Notes: generated by a model not told the origin, from the sequence alone. Shown: positions 28,256-37,392, counted from the first letter of the stretch. The stretch is DNA of 64,000 bases from Thermoproteota archaeon (GCA_030550585.1 JAUQPB010000001.1:496001-560000); one strand, 5' to 3'. A program made the numbers and translations.

Positions 28256-29113
28256 TTGAATATAGTGATTAGGGAGTGGTCTAAAGAGTTCATAGAGCTA
28301 TTTGTTGATGGAGCTCCTCTACCGCTACTAAATGCTATCAGAAGATACTCCCTAGCTAAGGTTCCAACATATGCCATAGATGAGGTAACAATAGTATCAA
28401 ATACCTCAGCTATGTTTGATGAAATGCTTGCACATAGATTGGCAATGGTACCTCTACGGAGTGAGGAAAGCGTTGACAGGTTGCTAGAGGTGGATGTAGC
28501 TACCTGTGAGAAATGCTCGCTTGATTCTGAGGAGAAGCCACCCAAAGATTTATGCGATAAATGCTTTGTTAACATGTTTCTCGAGGTTGAGGCACACGAT
28601 AACGAGATTACAGTATATTCTGGAGATATAAAGTCTGAGGATCCATACGTAAAACCAGTATACGATAATATACCAATAGTTGTTCTCTCACCCGGGCAGA
28701 GAGTTGCTTTAGAGATTAGAGCCAGGATTGGTAGGGGGTTGGAGCATGCTAAGTGGAGTCCCGCAACTGTTTCTGTCACTAGACACTTGGCTAGAATTGA
28801 AGTAGACAAAGGTTTGTGCACTCTTTGTGGAAAATGTGTTGAGGTGTGCCCCAAAAAGGTTCTTTATGTGGATGGCAACGAGATCAAAATTAGAAACATA
28901 TTTGATTGTATAATATGCAAGCAATGTATGCAAGTATGCCAGCCAAAGGCAATAAGCGTTGATGGAATAGACGATAAAAATATTTTAAGGATAGAGTCTA
29001 GCGGGTCTCTAGAGCCCGAAACCATACTTAAAATATCCCTTGAAATCTTGAAAAAAGAGCTTGCAGAAATCAGAAGCTTTATTGAAGAACTTAAAAAAGG
29101 TGGTGGTAGTTGA
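28256..29113 (+). CDS. rpoD: DNA-directed RNA polymerase subunit D (Rpo3) with two ferredoxin-type Fe-S motifs
   Basis: Assembly platform of the polymerase, homologue of bacterial alpha and eukaryotic RPB3, 285 residues. The alpha-like N-terminus (PLLNAIRRYSLAKVPTYAIDEV in pieces) is followed by two CxxC pairs at C84/C87 and C100/C103, then the inserted ferredoxin-like domain. Two complete CxxCxxCxxxC motifs are visible: C188, C191, C194, C198 and C218, C221, C224, C228. The domain could therefore hold two [4Fe-4S] clusters that stabilise the D-L heterodimer. TTG 28256 is the start, with GGGTGTAA overlapping the rps11 stop region. Confidence 0.96.
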   Translation: MNIVIREWSKEFIELFVDGAPLPLLNAIRRYSLAKVPTYAIDEVTIVSNTSAMFDEMLAHRLAMVPLRSEESVDRLLEVDVATCEKCSLDSEEKPPKDLCDKCFVNMFLEVEAHDNEITVYSGDIKSEDPYVKPVYDNIPIVVLSPGQRVALEIRARIGRGLEHAKWSPATVSVTRHLARIEVDKGLCTLCGKCVEVCPKKVLYVDGNEIKIRNIFDCIICKQCMQVCQPKAISVDGIDDKNILRIESSGSLEPETILKISLEILKKELAEIRSFIEELKKGGGS

Positions 29114-29472
29114 GGAGAACAGGCCCCACAAACTACATATTGAGAAAGACCATAAGAGAACTTAGGAAAGCTGCTAGAGCTAATAAAGCAGCTATTTGGA
29201 GATATGTGGCCGAATTACTCGAAAGACCTGCTAGAAGAAGGGTTGTAGTAAACATCTATAAAATAAATAGGTATACAAGTGATGGAGATGTTGTTGTGGT
29301 TCCAGGAAAAGTTCTAGGTGTTGGCAAATTAGATCACAAGGTTACAATCGCTGCTGTAAGCTTTTCTCTAGTGGCCCTAGAAAAAGTTAAGAGTGCTGGT
29401 GGAAGAGCTGTGCACATACTTGATCTTGTTAAAGAGAATCCTACTGGAAGTAGAGTAAAGGTGATCATATGA
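29110..29472 (+). CDS. rpl18e: Large ribosomal subunit protein L18e
   Basis: A 120-residue L15/L18e-family protein. RRTGPTNYILRKTIRELRKA and the VVVPGKVLGVGKLDHKVTIAAVSFS block (in pieces) are conserved. TTG 29110 overlaps the rpoD stop by four bases; GGTGGTAG precedes it. Overlap with rpl13 at the other end. Confidence 0.95.
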   Translation: MRRTGPTNYILRKTIRELRKAARANKAAIWRYVAELLERPARRRVVVNIYKINRYTSDGDVVVVPGKVLGVGKLDHKVTIAAVSFSLVALEKVKSAGGRAVHILDLVKENPTGSRVKVII

Positions 29473-29972
29473 GTATAGTGGAAAGCACATCAAAAGATCT
29501 ATATGCAAACGTATTGTCGAAGGGAATAAAGGAAGTCATTATCGATGCGGATTCCATGGTTTTGGGAAGACTTGCAAGCATAGTTGCAAAACTGGCTCTT
29601 ATGAATGTTAAAGTTCATGTTGTCAATGTTGAGAAAGCCATGTTGACAGGAGATAAGAAGAGGGTGATAGAAGGTTATAAGCTTTTATTCAATGTAAAAA
29701 CCCATAAAAATCCATATAGACACGCTATACATAGGCCGAGGAACCCTGTAACAATATTTAAAAAAGCTGTTAAGAATATGCTTCCAAAAGATAATTGGAG
29801 AGGTGTAGAGGCACTTAAAAATGTTAAGGCCTATATAGGTGTGCCAGCCAAGTTTGAGGGGAGGGAAATCGTAAGAATTATTGATGTATCTATATATAGC
29901 CGAAAAGCAGAAAAATATATTACATTAGCTGAGTTGGCTAGAGCCCTTGGCTGGCATCAGAAGGTGGTGTAA
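29469..29972 (+). CDS. rpl13: Large ribosomal subunit protein L13 (uL13)
   Basis: A 167-residue L13; the IIDADSMVLGRLASIVAK strand-helix and the HRPRNPVTIFKKAVKNMLPK region are diagnostic (in pieces). About 20 residues precede the conserved core, more than in most homologues; ATG 29469 is nevertheless well placed, overlapping the rpl18e stop by four bases. Part of the conserved rpl18e-rpl13-rps9-rpoN-rps2 series. Confidence 0.95.
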   Translation: MSIVESTSKDLYANVLSKGIKEVIIDADSMVLGRLASIVAKLALMNVKVHVVNVEKAMLTGDKKRVIEGYKLLFNVKTHKNPYRHAIHRPRNPVTIFKKAVKNMLPKDNWRGVEALKNVKAYIGVPAKFEGREIVRIIDVSIYSRKAEKYITLAELARALGWHQKVV

Positions 29973-29975
29973 TAG

Positions 29976-30437
29976 ATGTCGCAAGAAAAGCAGGAGCTGA
30001 GACTAATTGGCGCATATCCTCAGATAGTTAGTGGGAAAAAGATTGTGATAAGTGTTGGCAAGAGAAAGACTGCTATTGCAAGGGCAATTATAAGACCTGG
30101 GCAGGGCAGGTTCAGAGTTAATGGCTATCCAGTTGAGCTATGGCCGATAGAGTTGGCAAGGTTAAAGATGCTCGAACCTCTGAATATTCTTAGTGAGAAG
30201 CTTAGAAATACTATTGATATAGATGTCAATGTTGAGGGTGGGGGTGTGATGGCACAGGCCTACGCTGTACGAACAGCTGTTGCTAGGGGTCTTGTAATGT
30301 ACTTTGAAAACCCATTAATAAAACAGCTTTTTAATGAGTATGACAGGTCAATGCTGGCTGGCGATCCTAGGCAGACAGAGCCTGAAAAGTGGATGAGATA
30401 TAGCGCTAGGAGATTTAGACAAAAATCATATAGGTGA
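29976..30437 (+). CDS. rps9: Small ribosomal subunit protein S9 (uS9)
   Basis: A 153-residue S9. SVGKRKTAIARAIIRPGQGRFRVNG at the N-terminus and the GDPRQTEPEKWMRYSARRFRQKSYR tail (in pieces), whose terminal basic residues reach the P-site tRNA, are both complete. Three bases after rpl13. Confidence 0.96.
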   Translation: MSQEKQELRLIGAYPQIVSGKKIVISVGKRKTAIARAIIRPGQGRFRVNGYPVELWPIELARLKMLEPLNILSEKLRNTIDIDVNVEGGGVMAQAYAVRTAVARGLVMYFENPLIKQLFNEYDRSMLAGDPRQTEPEKWMRYSARRFRQKSYR

Positions 30438-30443
30438 GATGAA

Positions 30444-30644
30444 GTGATAATACCTGTTAGATGCTTCACATGCGGTTATCCAATAGGTGCTAAATGGGAA
30501 GAGTTTAGAAGGCGTGTGGAGAATGGGGAGGAACCAGCAAAAGTTTTGGACGACCTTGGTATAAAGAGGTATTGCTGTCGAAGGATGATGATCTCACACA
30601 TAGAATTATTTAGACATGTCATAAAATATGGTAGTGTTAAATAG
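30444..30644 (+). CDS. rpoN: DNA-directed RNA polymerase subunit N (Rpo10)
   Basis: A 66-residue zinc-binding polymerase subunit, homologue of RPB10. It carries the characteristic IPVRCFTCG motif and RYCCRRMM, giving four zinc-ligand cysteines. GTG 30444 has AGGTGAGATGAA ahead of it. Six bases after rps9 and nine before rps2. Confidence 0.96.
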   Translation: MIIPVRCFTCGYPIGAKWEEFRRRVENGEEPAKVLDDLGIKRYCCRRMMISHIELFRHVIKYGSVK

Positions 30645-30653
30645 GTGTTGTAA

Positions 30654-31280
30654 ATGGAAGAGCAGAAAGCATTAGCGCAACAACAAGTGGAGCTTCTGGT
30701 GCCCCTAGAGCTATATCTCCAAGCAGGGGTTCACATAGGGACTCATACATGCACCAAGCAAATGGAGAAATTTGTTTTTAGAGTTAGACCAGATGGACTC
30801 TACATACTAGATATCAAGAAAACTGATGAGAGGTTAAGAATAGCTGGCAAATTCCTTAGCAGATACGAACCATCGAAAATAATGGTGGTTTCGACAAGGC
30901 AATATGGAAAACAGCCAGTGCTGAAATTTGCAGAGTTTGTTGGTGCGAAACCCGTAGTTGGAAGATTTGTTCCCGGCACACTTACAAATCCAAAGCTTGA
31001 CTGGTACTATGAACCAGATGTTATAATATTGACTGACCCGAGGATAGACTCGCAGCCGCTTGACGAGGCATTAATGATTGGTATACCAGTGGTTGCTTTT
31101 GTTAGTACAGATAACAGATTGGAGGGGGTTGACCTAGCAATACCCGCCAACAACAAAGGCAGAAAATCTCTAGCATTATTGTACTGGATACTAGCAAGGC
31201 AAATTCTACGAGAGAGGGGAAGTATAGGACCCACAGACAACCTGCCTGTTACTCACGAAGCCTTTGAATCTCCTACCTGA
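30654..31280 (+). CDS. rps2: Small ribosomal subunit protein S2 (uS2)
   Basis: A 208-residue S2. [34 protein letters not shown] and the FVPGTLTNP and [15 protein letters not shown] segments are typical (in pieces). It ends the ribosomal part of the operon; the isoprenoid genes follow after 17 bases, a linkage seen in other crenarchaea. Confidence 0.96.
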   Translation: MEEQKALAQQQVELLVPLELYLQAGVHIGTHTCTKQMEKFVFRVRPDGLYILDIKKTDERLRIAGKFLSRYEPSKIMVVSTRQYGKQPVLKFAEFVGAKPVVGRFVPGTLTNPKLDWYYEPDVIILTDPRIDSQPLDEALMIGIPVVAFVSTDNRLEGVDLAIPANNKGRKSLALLYWILARQILRERGSIGPTDNLPVTHEAFESPT

Positions 31281-31297
31281 ATAAACCATGTGATTCA

Positions 31298-32116
31298 ATG
31301 AATAGAGTGCTACGTAAAAGAGTTTCAATTCCTTTTACAATAATTGGCATTCCAATAAAAGGCTTCTACACGCCATTTGTATCAGCTCCGTCAAACATTT
31401 CATGCACCTTTATAGCAAGGATTGAAAGAGGCTCAAAAAGCTATGAGAGAACCTTGGACTACAAGCACCTAGATATTAGTGCAAACATTATAAACTATGT
31501 TGGTATGGTATTAGATGAACTAGGCTATGAAGGGATTGGTGGAGAAGTTAATGTCTCTTGCGACAGAGACCCACCTACGATATCTGTGTTCTCTGTAGCA
31601 ACAATTGAAATAATAAAGGAGTTGTTGGGAATAACTGCAAGGGATTACCTGTGGGCTCTAAAAAATATGGCACCATTTGACGAGAAAGTGCTTGGATTTG
31701 ATCCAGGCTATATTGAGTCATTGAGATGTTCCCATCTCTTCAATAGTGTATGTGTAGTTAAGGGACATAATGAAATAGTTAGATTGGGTAGTGCAAGGGT
31801 TTTTATTGAAAAAGTAAAGGAGGTTTTGTGCAAAGATAGAGAATGTAACTCACTTGAATATCCATATGATAGCTATACATTGTCGCTCTTTTACAAGTTG
31901 CTAACACATGTGATAGGCCTTTTTGCGCAAACGGTTAATGCAAATGGAGAAACAGGTTTAGATAAAATAAGTAAGGTGCTTGGCTTGTACATTGCGTGGG
32001 AGAGCAAAGCTGTAAAAGACTATCTAGGTGATGAACTTGTTTATAGCGAGGTAAGCGAGGCAAAACCGGTCATGGACTACACCAAAGTGGGGTTCTATAG
32101 AATAAAATTCATGTAG
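31298..32116 (+). CDS. Uncharacterised protein at the mevalonate kinase position of the isoprenoid operon
   Basis: I do not recognise this 272-residue protein by a diagnostic motif. In related archaea a GHMP-family mevalonate kinase usually stands between rps2 and isopentenyl phosphate kinase. The N-terminal beta-rich segment, and a Pro-containing turn followed by a helix (DRDPPTISVFSVATIEIIKEL, in pieces, around residues 88-108), resemble the layout of GHMP kinases. The GLGSSA phosphate-binding loop and the C-terminal GAGGGG motif are both absent. It may be a diverged or inactive GHMP relative, or an unrelated substitute. Neighbours are cotranscribed and nearly contiguous, so a role in isoprenoid synthesis is likely by context only. 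Confidence 0.65.
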   Translation: MNRVLRKRVSIPFTIIGIPIKGFYTPFVSAPSNISCTFIARIERGSKSYERTLDYKHLDISANIINYVGMVLDELGYEGIGGEVNVSCDRDPPTISVFSVATIEIIKELLGITARDYLWALKNMAPFDEKVLGFDPGYIESLRCSHLFNSVCVVKGHNEIVRLGSARVFIEKVKEVLCKDRECNSLEYPYDSYTLSLFYKLLTHVIGLFAQTVNANGETGLDKISKVLGLYIAWESKAVKDYLGDELVYSEVSEAKPVMDYTKVGFYRIKFM

Positions 32117-32135
32117 CACAGGTTTGAGGTATATG

Positions 32136-32912
32136 ATGGGCATAGTTAACATTCTAAAGATTGGCGGATCAGTGATAACAAACAAGGATGTCGAGTATTC
32201 AATAAGGTTTGACGAAATGTATAGAGTAGCTTATGAGATTAGCAAAGCATATCAGCTATGTACAAAGCAAATAATCTTGATACACGGTGGTGGGAGTTTT
32301 GGTCATGCAACTGTTGTAGAGCATGGGAATATAGAAAGTGGGCAAGCGATAACCCAGATAGTGTGGTTCATGAAAGAGCTGAACACTGTTTTCACCGATG
32401 CGTTGAATGCATATGGCGTTCCAGCACTATCTCTAGACACACACGCGGTTTTTTATCGAAGTCGTGGAGGAGAGCTAGAGTGTTTTTCTAAACCAATTGA
32501 AATGGCTCTGAAGAAAGGGGTCGTACCAATACTCTTTGGAGATATAATATTTGGGGACAATGACACAGAAATTTTGTCTGGCGATGAAATAGCGTGGAAG
32601 CTTTCAACAATTTTCAAACCGAGTAGAATACTCTTTGCAACAGATGTTGATGGTGTTTATGATAAGGATCCTAGAGACCCTAGAGCACACTTTCTAGAGC
32701 TTGTTAGAATAAGAGATATTGAGGCTATTGATACTAGTCTTCGGAAGAGAATTGATGTGACAGGAGGCATAAGGGCAAAGCTTCTATATGGTCTAAAATA
32801 TTGGAATAGTGATATAAGAGAGGTTCTTATATTCAATGGGCTTAAAAAAGATAACATCGTTAAAGCTCTTTGTGGAAAAAATGTTAGGGGGAGCAGGGTG
32901 GTGATGCTATGA
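32136..32912 (+). CDS. ipk: Isopentenyl phosphate kinase
   Basis: Phosphorylates isopentenyl phosphate to isopentenyl diphosphate in archaeal modified mevalonate pathways. The amino acid kinase fold is clear: ILKIGGSVITNK at the N-terminus, HGGGSFGH with the catalytic histidine (H57), GDIIFGDN and SGDEIAWKL, and VDGVYDKDPR for the nucleotide site. The longest frame starts at TTG 32124, but GAGGT at 32126-32130 is spaced for ATG 32136, so that start is used (ATG 32133 is also possible). Its stop overlaps the ATG of the isomerase gene. Confidence 0.93.
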   Translation: MGIVNILKIGGSVITNKDVEYSIRFDEMYRVAYEISKAYQLCTKQIILIHGGGSFGHATVVEHGNIESGQAITQIVWFMKELNTVFTDALNAYGVPALSLDTHAVFYRSRGGELECFSKPIEMALKKGVVPILFGDIIFGDNDTEILSGDEIAWKLSTIFKPSRILFATDVDGVYDKDPRDPRAHFLELVRIRDIEAIDTSLRKRIDVTGGIRAKLLYGLKYWNSDIREVLIFNGLKKDNIVKALCGKNVRGSRVVML

Positions 32913-34000
32913 GTATAGAGAATAGAAAAAAAGAGCACATAGAAATAGCCTTATCTCCAGAGTCGCAAGGACCACTAACAACGCTATTCGAGGATGTTGT
33001 CTTAGTTCATAACGCTATCCCAGATGTTTCATATGATGAAATCGATGTATCAATAAATTTCCTTGGGCACAAACTCAATGCACCGCTAATAATCTCTGGT
33101 ATGACAGGTGGAACCGAGAAAGCCTTTGAAATAAATAGGAGACTGGCAGAGCTAGCCGAAGAGTTTCGTATAGCAATTGGCGTTGGCAGTCAAAGAGCCA
33201 TGATTGAAAACCCTTCTCTTCTATACACATATAAGGTTGTAAGGGATATAGCAAAATCGGTTCCGGTTATAGCTAATATTGGCTTTGCACAGCTAAAGAA
33301 GATAGGTATTGACCAGATAGAGGGTATGGTCTCAGCAATAGAAGCTAACGCGCTTGCCATCCATTTGAATCCAGCTCAGGAACTTGTCCAAGTTGAGGGC
33401 GATAAAGACTTTAGAGGGGTGCTTGACATACTTAAGGAACTTGCATCAAAGCTTTCAGTTCCTTTAATAATAAAAGAGGTTGGAAACGGGCTTTCAAAAG
33501 AGGTTGCCGAGAAGCTGTATTCCATAGGCATAAAAATATTCGATGTTGCTGGTGCTGGCGGCACCAACTGGGTCAAGATAGAATTGTTGAGGGGTCTAAA
33601 AAGCGGTGCAGATATGACTAGATTCGGTGAGGTGTTTACAGCTTGGGGGATACCAACAGCGGCTTCAATATGTGAAGTTAGGTCGGTTGCAGAGGATATA
33701 ACAGTAATTGGAAGTGGCGGAATTAGATCCGGTCTAGACATTGCAAAAGCTATTTCTCTTGGTGCAGATCTCGCAGCCGCCGCACAGCCATTTCTCAAAA
33801 GCGTGGCTATGGGAAGAGGCAGAGAATATGTAAACACAATTTTAAGACAACTCAAAACCGCAATGGCTCTTGTGAACTCTAAAAATATAGAGGAGCTGAA
33901 GCATGCCCCCACGGTGGTGCTTGGTAGGCTTGCCCAATGGATTTGCTCTAGAAAACTGAGGCTAAGAAACAATCACATTTATATACATTGTTGCTATTAG
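32909..34000 (+). CDS. fni: Type 2 isopentenyl-diphosphate delta-isomerase
   Basis: FMN- and NADPH-dependent enzyme that interconverts isopentenyl and dimethylallyl diphosphate, 363 residues. The TIM-barrel shows LIISGMTGGTEKA, GVGSQRAMIENP, HLNPAQELVQVEGD, KEVGNGLS, DVAGAGGTNW and SGGIRSGLD, all flavin- or substrate-binding segments of the type 2 family. ATG 32909 overlaps the ipk stop by four bases. The C-terminal end is slightly extended and basic. Confidence 0.95.
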   Translation: MSIENRKKEHIEIALSPESQGPLTTLFEDVVLVHNAIPDVSYDEIDVSINFLGHKLNAPLIISGMTGGTEKAFEINRRLAELAEEFRIAIGVGSQRAMIENPSLLYTYKVVRDIAKSVPVIANIGFAQLKKIGIDQIEGMVSAIEANALAIHLNPAQELVQVEGDKDFRGVLDILKELASKLSVPLIIKEVGNGLSKEVAEKLYSIGIKIFDVAGAGGTNWVKIELLRGLKSGADMTRFGEVFTAWGIPTAASICEVRSVAEDITVIGSGGIRSGLDIAKAISLGADLAAAAQPFLKSVAMGRGREYVNTILRQLKTAMALVNSKNIEELKHAPTVVLGRLAQWICSRKLRLRNNHIYIHCCY

Positions 34001-34004
34001 AAAT

Positions 34005-35012
34005 ATGGGAAGCCATATGGATTTAACGAGTTATGCAAATGTTGTCGCAAAGAAAGTCGAAGATTTCATATACAATAATTTAAAGGGCTATCCACAAAAA
34101 CTATATGAAGCATCGCTACATTATATCAGAGCCGGTGGTAAGAGGCTTAGACCCCTGGTAGTTGTGCTCTCTAGCAGAATTGGTGGTGGTAGCGAAGAAA
34201 TAGCTATACCAGGTGCTGCAGCTGTAGAAGTTTTACACACATTCACACTCGTTCACGACGACATAATCGACAAGGATGAGTTTAGACGAGGCGTTCCAAC
34301 AGTACATAAACTATGGGGTGTTGAGATGGGCATCATAGCAGGAGACCTTCTGTTTGCTTATGCATATAAATGCTTGTTAAAGGCTCTGGAATACTCTGTG
34401 CCAAGCGAGAGGGTTGCCAAGGCTTTGGAAGCATTGACAGAAGCAGCTATAACAGTGGCTGAGGGACAGGCTCTAGACATGCTACTACCAGAAATGGAAA
34501 ATGCTGATATTGAGGATTACATAGACATGGTCTCAAAGAAAACAGCTGCACTATTCGCATATTCCGCAAAAATTGGTGGTATCTTGGCAGGAGCAGAGGA
34601 GAGACTGGTCTCAAACCTGTTTAATGCAATGATGAATGCAGGTATAGCATTTCAAATAAGAGACGATATACTTGGGCTAGTAGGCGATGAGAAAACACTT
34701 GGAAAACCTGTCTACAGTGATTTGAGAGAAGGCAAGAGGACTATACTGGTCATATACTCTTTGAAGAATTTAGATGAAGGTAAAAAAGCAAAGGTGCTCA
34801 GCGTTCTTGGAAACAGAAAAGCAGACATAGACTCTTTAAAAGAAGTGGCGCAGATCATTAGAGAGAGCGGAGCCATAGAATATGCAGATTCTCTCAGCGA
34901 GATGTATGCAAGCAGGGCGCTGGAGATTGTTAAGAGCATAGATTCAAACGATAGAGAAGCCCTTGAAATGTTCAAAGAAGTGATAGGATTCATGATAAAG
35001 AGAAACTATTAG
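34005..35012 (+). CDS. Geranylgeranyl diphosphate synthase (short-chain trans-prenyltransferase)
   Basis: Makes the C20 precursor of archaeal ether lipids, 335 residues. The first Asp-rich motif is DDIID (D85, D86, D89) followed by RRG, and the second is DDILG. Phe80, five residues before the first Asp, is the bulky residue that in characterised archaeal enzymes limits the product to C20. The GGKRLRP substrate site is also present near residue 45. ATG 34005 is four bases after fni; ATG 34017 is in frame too. It completes the ipk-fni-prenyltransferase set. Confidence 0.92.
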   Translation: MGSHMDLTSYANVVAKKVEDFIYNNLKGYPQKLYEASLHYIRAGGKRLRPLVVVLSSRIGGGSEEIAIPGAAAVEVLHTFTLVHDDIIDKDEFRRGVPTVHKLWGVEMGIIAGDLLFAYAYKCLLKALEYSVPSERVAKALEALTEAAITVAEGQALDMLLPEMENADIEDYIDMVSKKTAALFAYSAKIGGILAGAEERLVSNLFNAMMNAGIAFQIRDDILGLVGDEKTLGKPVYSDLREGKRTILVIYSLKNLDEGKKAKVLSVLGNRKADIDSLKEVAQIIRESGAIEYADSLSEMYASRALEIVKSIDSNDREALEMFKEVIGFMIKRNY

Positions 35013-35042
35013 AACTTAGAGCTCAGCTGAGGAAAAAATTAA

Positions 35043-35591
35043 ATGTTCAAAAAGTCTTTTCAAAGGGTTGCATACCCTGTCGCATATTTAGATGAAGAAA
35101 GTATAAAGACTCTTGCTACGCAACACAACCTTCTTAGATATGTAAATCCGACCTCGAGAATCTATATAAACAGCAAGAGAAGATGTTTTGACGATAAGCC
35201 CTTGCAAGGTGGGGATAAGCAGCTCGTGGAAATAGTCTATGAGGCCCTACCTGAGCTTGCAATTGATGTAGAGAAAGGGATTGTAAAAACAAGTTTCGCT
35301 ATATACCTGCCAGAAAATGATCAATTGCTATATGTGGACACAGCTACAAAGGCTTTTATCATTGAAGCTTCAGGAAAAAATGTTTATCCACTTGTATCTG
35401 AGGGTAAAGTGGTTTCAGAGCATGAAAAAATATTTTATGTGGTGACAAACAAATTTGAGGTCAGGGTTATACGAGCAGAGGTTAGAGGAATAGTAGTCTA
35501 CATAGGTGATGCACTAGATAGCGAAACCAGTAAAATGATTTTAATAATAGTTGGTGAGGACAATGTCATCACAGTCTCTAGATGCCATTAA
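35043..35591 (+). CDS. Conserved hypothetical protein, possible DUF2118/biotinyl-lipoyl-like fold
   Basis: A 182-residue cytosolic protein with no catalytic motif I can name. The C-terminal half (SEHEKIFYVVTNKFEVRVIRAEVRGIVVYIGD, in pieces) reads as a succession of short beta strands around a Gly-rich turn, like a barrel-sandwich (lipoyl-carrier-like) domain, but there is no MKM-type modification site. Archaeal DUF2118 proteins have this architecture, so that family is a tentative suggestion. GAGG nine bases upstream supports ATG 35043. The 3' end overlaps gltX by about 29 bases, so it is cotranslated with it. Confidence 0.65.
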   Translation: MFKKSFQRVAYPVAYLDEESIKTLATQHNLLRYVNPTSRIYINSKRRCFDDKPLQGGDKQLVEIVYEALPELAIDVEKGIVKTSFAIYLPENDQLLYVDTATKAFIIEASGKNVYPLVSEGKVVSEHEKIFYVVTNKFEVRVIRAEVRGIVVYIGDALDSETSKMILIIVGEDNVITVSRCH

Positions 35592-37320
35592 ACAGAGAAT
35601 AGAGAATGTAGCACTGAAATACGCTGTAGAGAATAGGCTAAGGTATGGAGAGGCAAAGCAAGGCCCTGTAATGAATAAGGTATTGGGAGAGCTTAAGGAG
35701 TTTAGACATTTGGCCAAAGAGATAGCAGGGATTGTCTCTAAGGTTCTAACATATGTTAATAGTTTAAGCATGACAGAGCTGAAGGAGCTTGCAGAAAAAC
35801 TTGGCCTTGTCGAATCACGCGAATCTAAGAAGGAGGAGAGGGTACTACCTCCACTTCCAAATGTTGATATGTGGGGAAATGTTGTAACAAGATTTGCTCC
35901 AAACCCAGATTTTCCGATACATCTTGGAAATGCTAGAGCAGCTATTTTGAGTCATGAATATGCAAGAATGTACAAAGGAAAGTTTATACTTAGATTTGAA
36001 GATACTGATCCAAGAACCAAACCACCCCTTCCATTCTCATATCTGATAATTGAAAAGGATCTAAGATGGCTTGGAATAACATGGGATGAGAAATACATTC
36101 AGAGTATGAGAATGGATAAGTATTATTCAATTGCAAAGAAGTTGATAGAATTAGGATATGCTTATGTTGATCTATGTAAAAAAGATGTTTTTAGAGAATA
36201 TAGAAACGCTGGAAAAGCCTGCCCACATAGAGATATGTCACCAGAGCAGCATCTGGAGCTTTTCGATAAGGTCATTGCAGGAGAGTTTGGAGAGGGAGAG
36301 GCTGTTATAAGAATAAAAACAGATTTGTCGCATCCAGATCCAGCTATAAGAGATTGGGTGATGTTCAGAATTATAGATACTACTAGGAATCCCCATCCAA
36401 TAGTTGGGGACAGATATAGACTCTGGCCAACATACAACTTTGCAGCAGCTGTAGACGACCACCTCATGGGGATAACACATATATTGAGAGGCAAGGAACA
36501 TGCACTAAACACTGCAAAGCAAATATACATATACAAGTATCTTGGGTGGAGATATCCAGAAGTCGTCAACTTCGGTAGAGTCGGTCTAGAAGGACTTATA
36601 CTAAGCAAAACCTGGATAAAGAACCAGCTGAAAAACAATCCTGAGAAATTCATGGGTTTCGACGACATTAGATTTGCAACTATATCCGGCCTTAGAAGAA
36701 GAGGGATAGTACCAGAAACAATCAAGGAAATTATCCTTAGTCTTGGCCTCAGCCCTGTTGATGCGAGGATTAGCTGGGTTAACCTAGCAGCAATCAATAG
36801 AAAGAACGTTGATCCAATAGCAAAGAGGATCTTCGTTATATGCAACCCTGTCAAGGTTGTGATAGAGGGTGTTGAAACGCCTAGAGAAATCGAAATACCG
36901 TTTCACCCAGCAAAGGATCTAGGTAAAAGAAAATTAGTCTTAGCAAAACCCGAGGTTTACATATCCTCAAAAGATCTTGAAAACATTAATCAAGGAGCTG
37001 TTATAAGGCTCATGGAGCTTTTCAACATCGTCATCGAAAGAAACTCAAAAGATGGTATTATTGCCAAGTATCACAGCGCATCATTGGATGAGGCAAAGAA
37101 ATGGGGAGCTCCAATCATCCAGTGGGTTCCATGCAACGATAGCATAAAAGTCGATTTGCTGAGGGTAGAGGGTATGAAGATTCGAAAAGAGCATTGCATT
37201 GGAGAGTCATCATTAAAAACGTTGAGAGAAGGGGAGATAATACAAATGGTTAGATTGGGCTTTGGAAAAATAGAGAAAATATCTAAAGCAAGGATATCGA
37301 TTATATATAGCCATGAATAA
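35563..37320 (+). CDS. gltX: Glutamyl-tRNA synthetase (archaeal GluRS)
   Basis: Class I synthetase of about 586 residues that charges tRNA-Glu (and tRNA-Gln, for later transamidation). The HIGH-type motif is PIHLGNARA (H120) and the KMSKS equivalent is LILSKTWIKN (K349). RFEDTDPRTKPP and the GKEHALNTAKQIYIY segment are typical of the archaeal/eukaryotic GlxRS group with its beta-barrel anticodon domain. I use ATG 35563, three bases after GGTGAGG; an upstream TTG at 35551 adds four residues. It overlaps the preceding small gene. Confidence 0.96.
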   Translation: MSSQSLDAIKQRIENVALKYAVENRLRYGEAKQGPVMNKVLGELKEFRHLAKEIAGIVSKVLTYVNSLSMTELKELAEKLGLVESRESKKEERVLPPLPNVDMWGNVVTRFAPNPDFPIHLGNARAAILSHEYARMYKGKFILRFEDTDPRTKPPLPFSYLIIEKDLRWLGITWDEKYIQSMRMDKYYSIAKKLIELGYAYVDLCKKDVFREYRNAGKACPHRDMSPEQHLELFDKVIAGEFGEGEAVIRIKTDLSHPDPAIRDWVMFRIIDTTRNPHPIVGDRYRLWPTYNFAAAVDDHLMGITHILRGKEHALNTAKQIYIYKYLGWRYPEVVNFGRVGLEGLILSKTWIKNQLKNNPEKFMGFDDIRFATISGLRRRGIVPETIKEIILSLGLSPVDARISWVNLAAINRKNVDPIAKRIFVICNPVKVVIEGVETPREIEIPFHPAKDLGKRKLVLAKPEVYISSKDLENINQGAVIRLMELFNIVIERNSKDGIIAKYHSASLDEAKKWGAPIIQWVPCNDSIKVDLLRVEGMKIRKEHCIGESSLKTLREGEIIQMVRLGFGKIEKISKARISIIYSHE

Positions 37321-37335
37321 GCTGTTTCAAAATAT

Positions 37336-37343
37336 CTTAAATA
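37336..37343 (+). promoter_or_regulatory. TATA box for rpl7ae
   Basis: CTTAAATA 50-57 bases before the rpl7ae ATG, just after the gltX stop. Confidence 0.4.
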
Positions 37344-37392
37344 CCCGAGTGAATGAGTAGGTTTTGTAAACAAGATGTGGAAGGGATAAAAG

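Noticed and set aside
28102-28854. A 250-codon open frame antisense to rps11 and rpoD
   Set aside because: Serine-rich shadow of two certain genes, with no recognisable domain.
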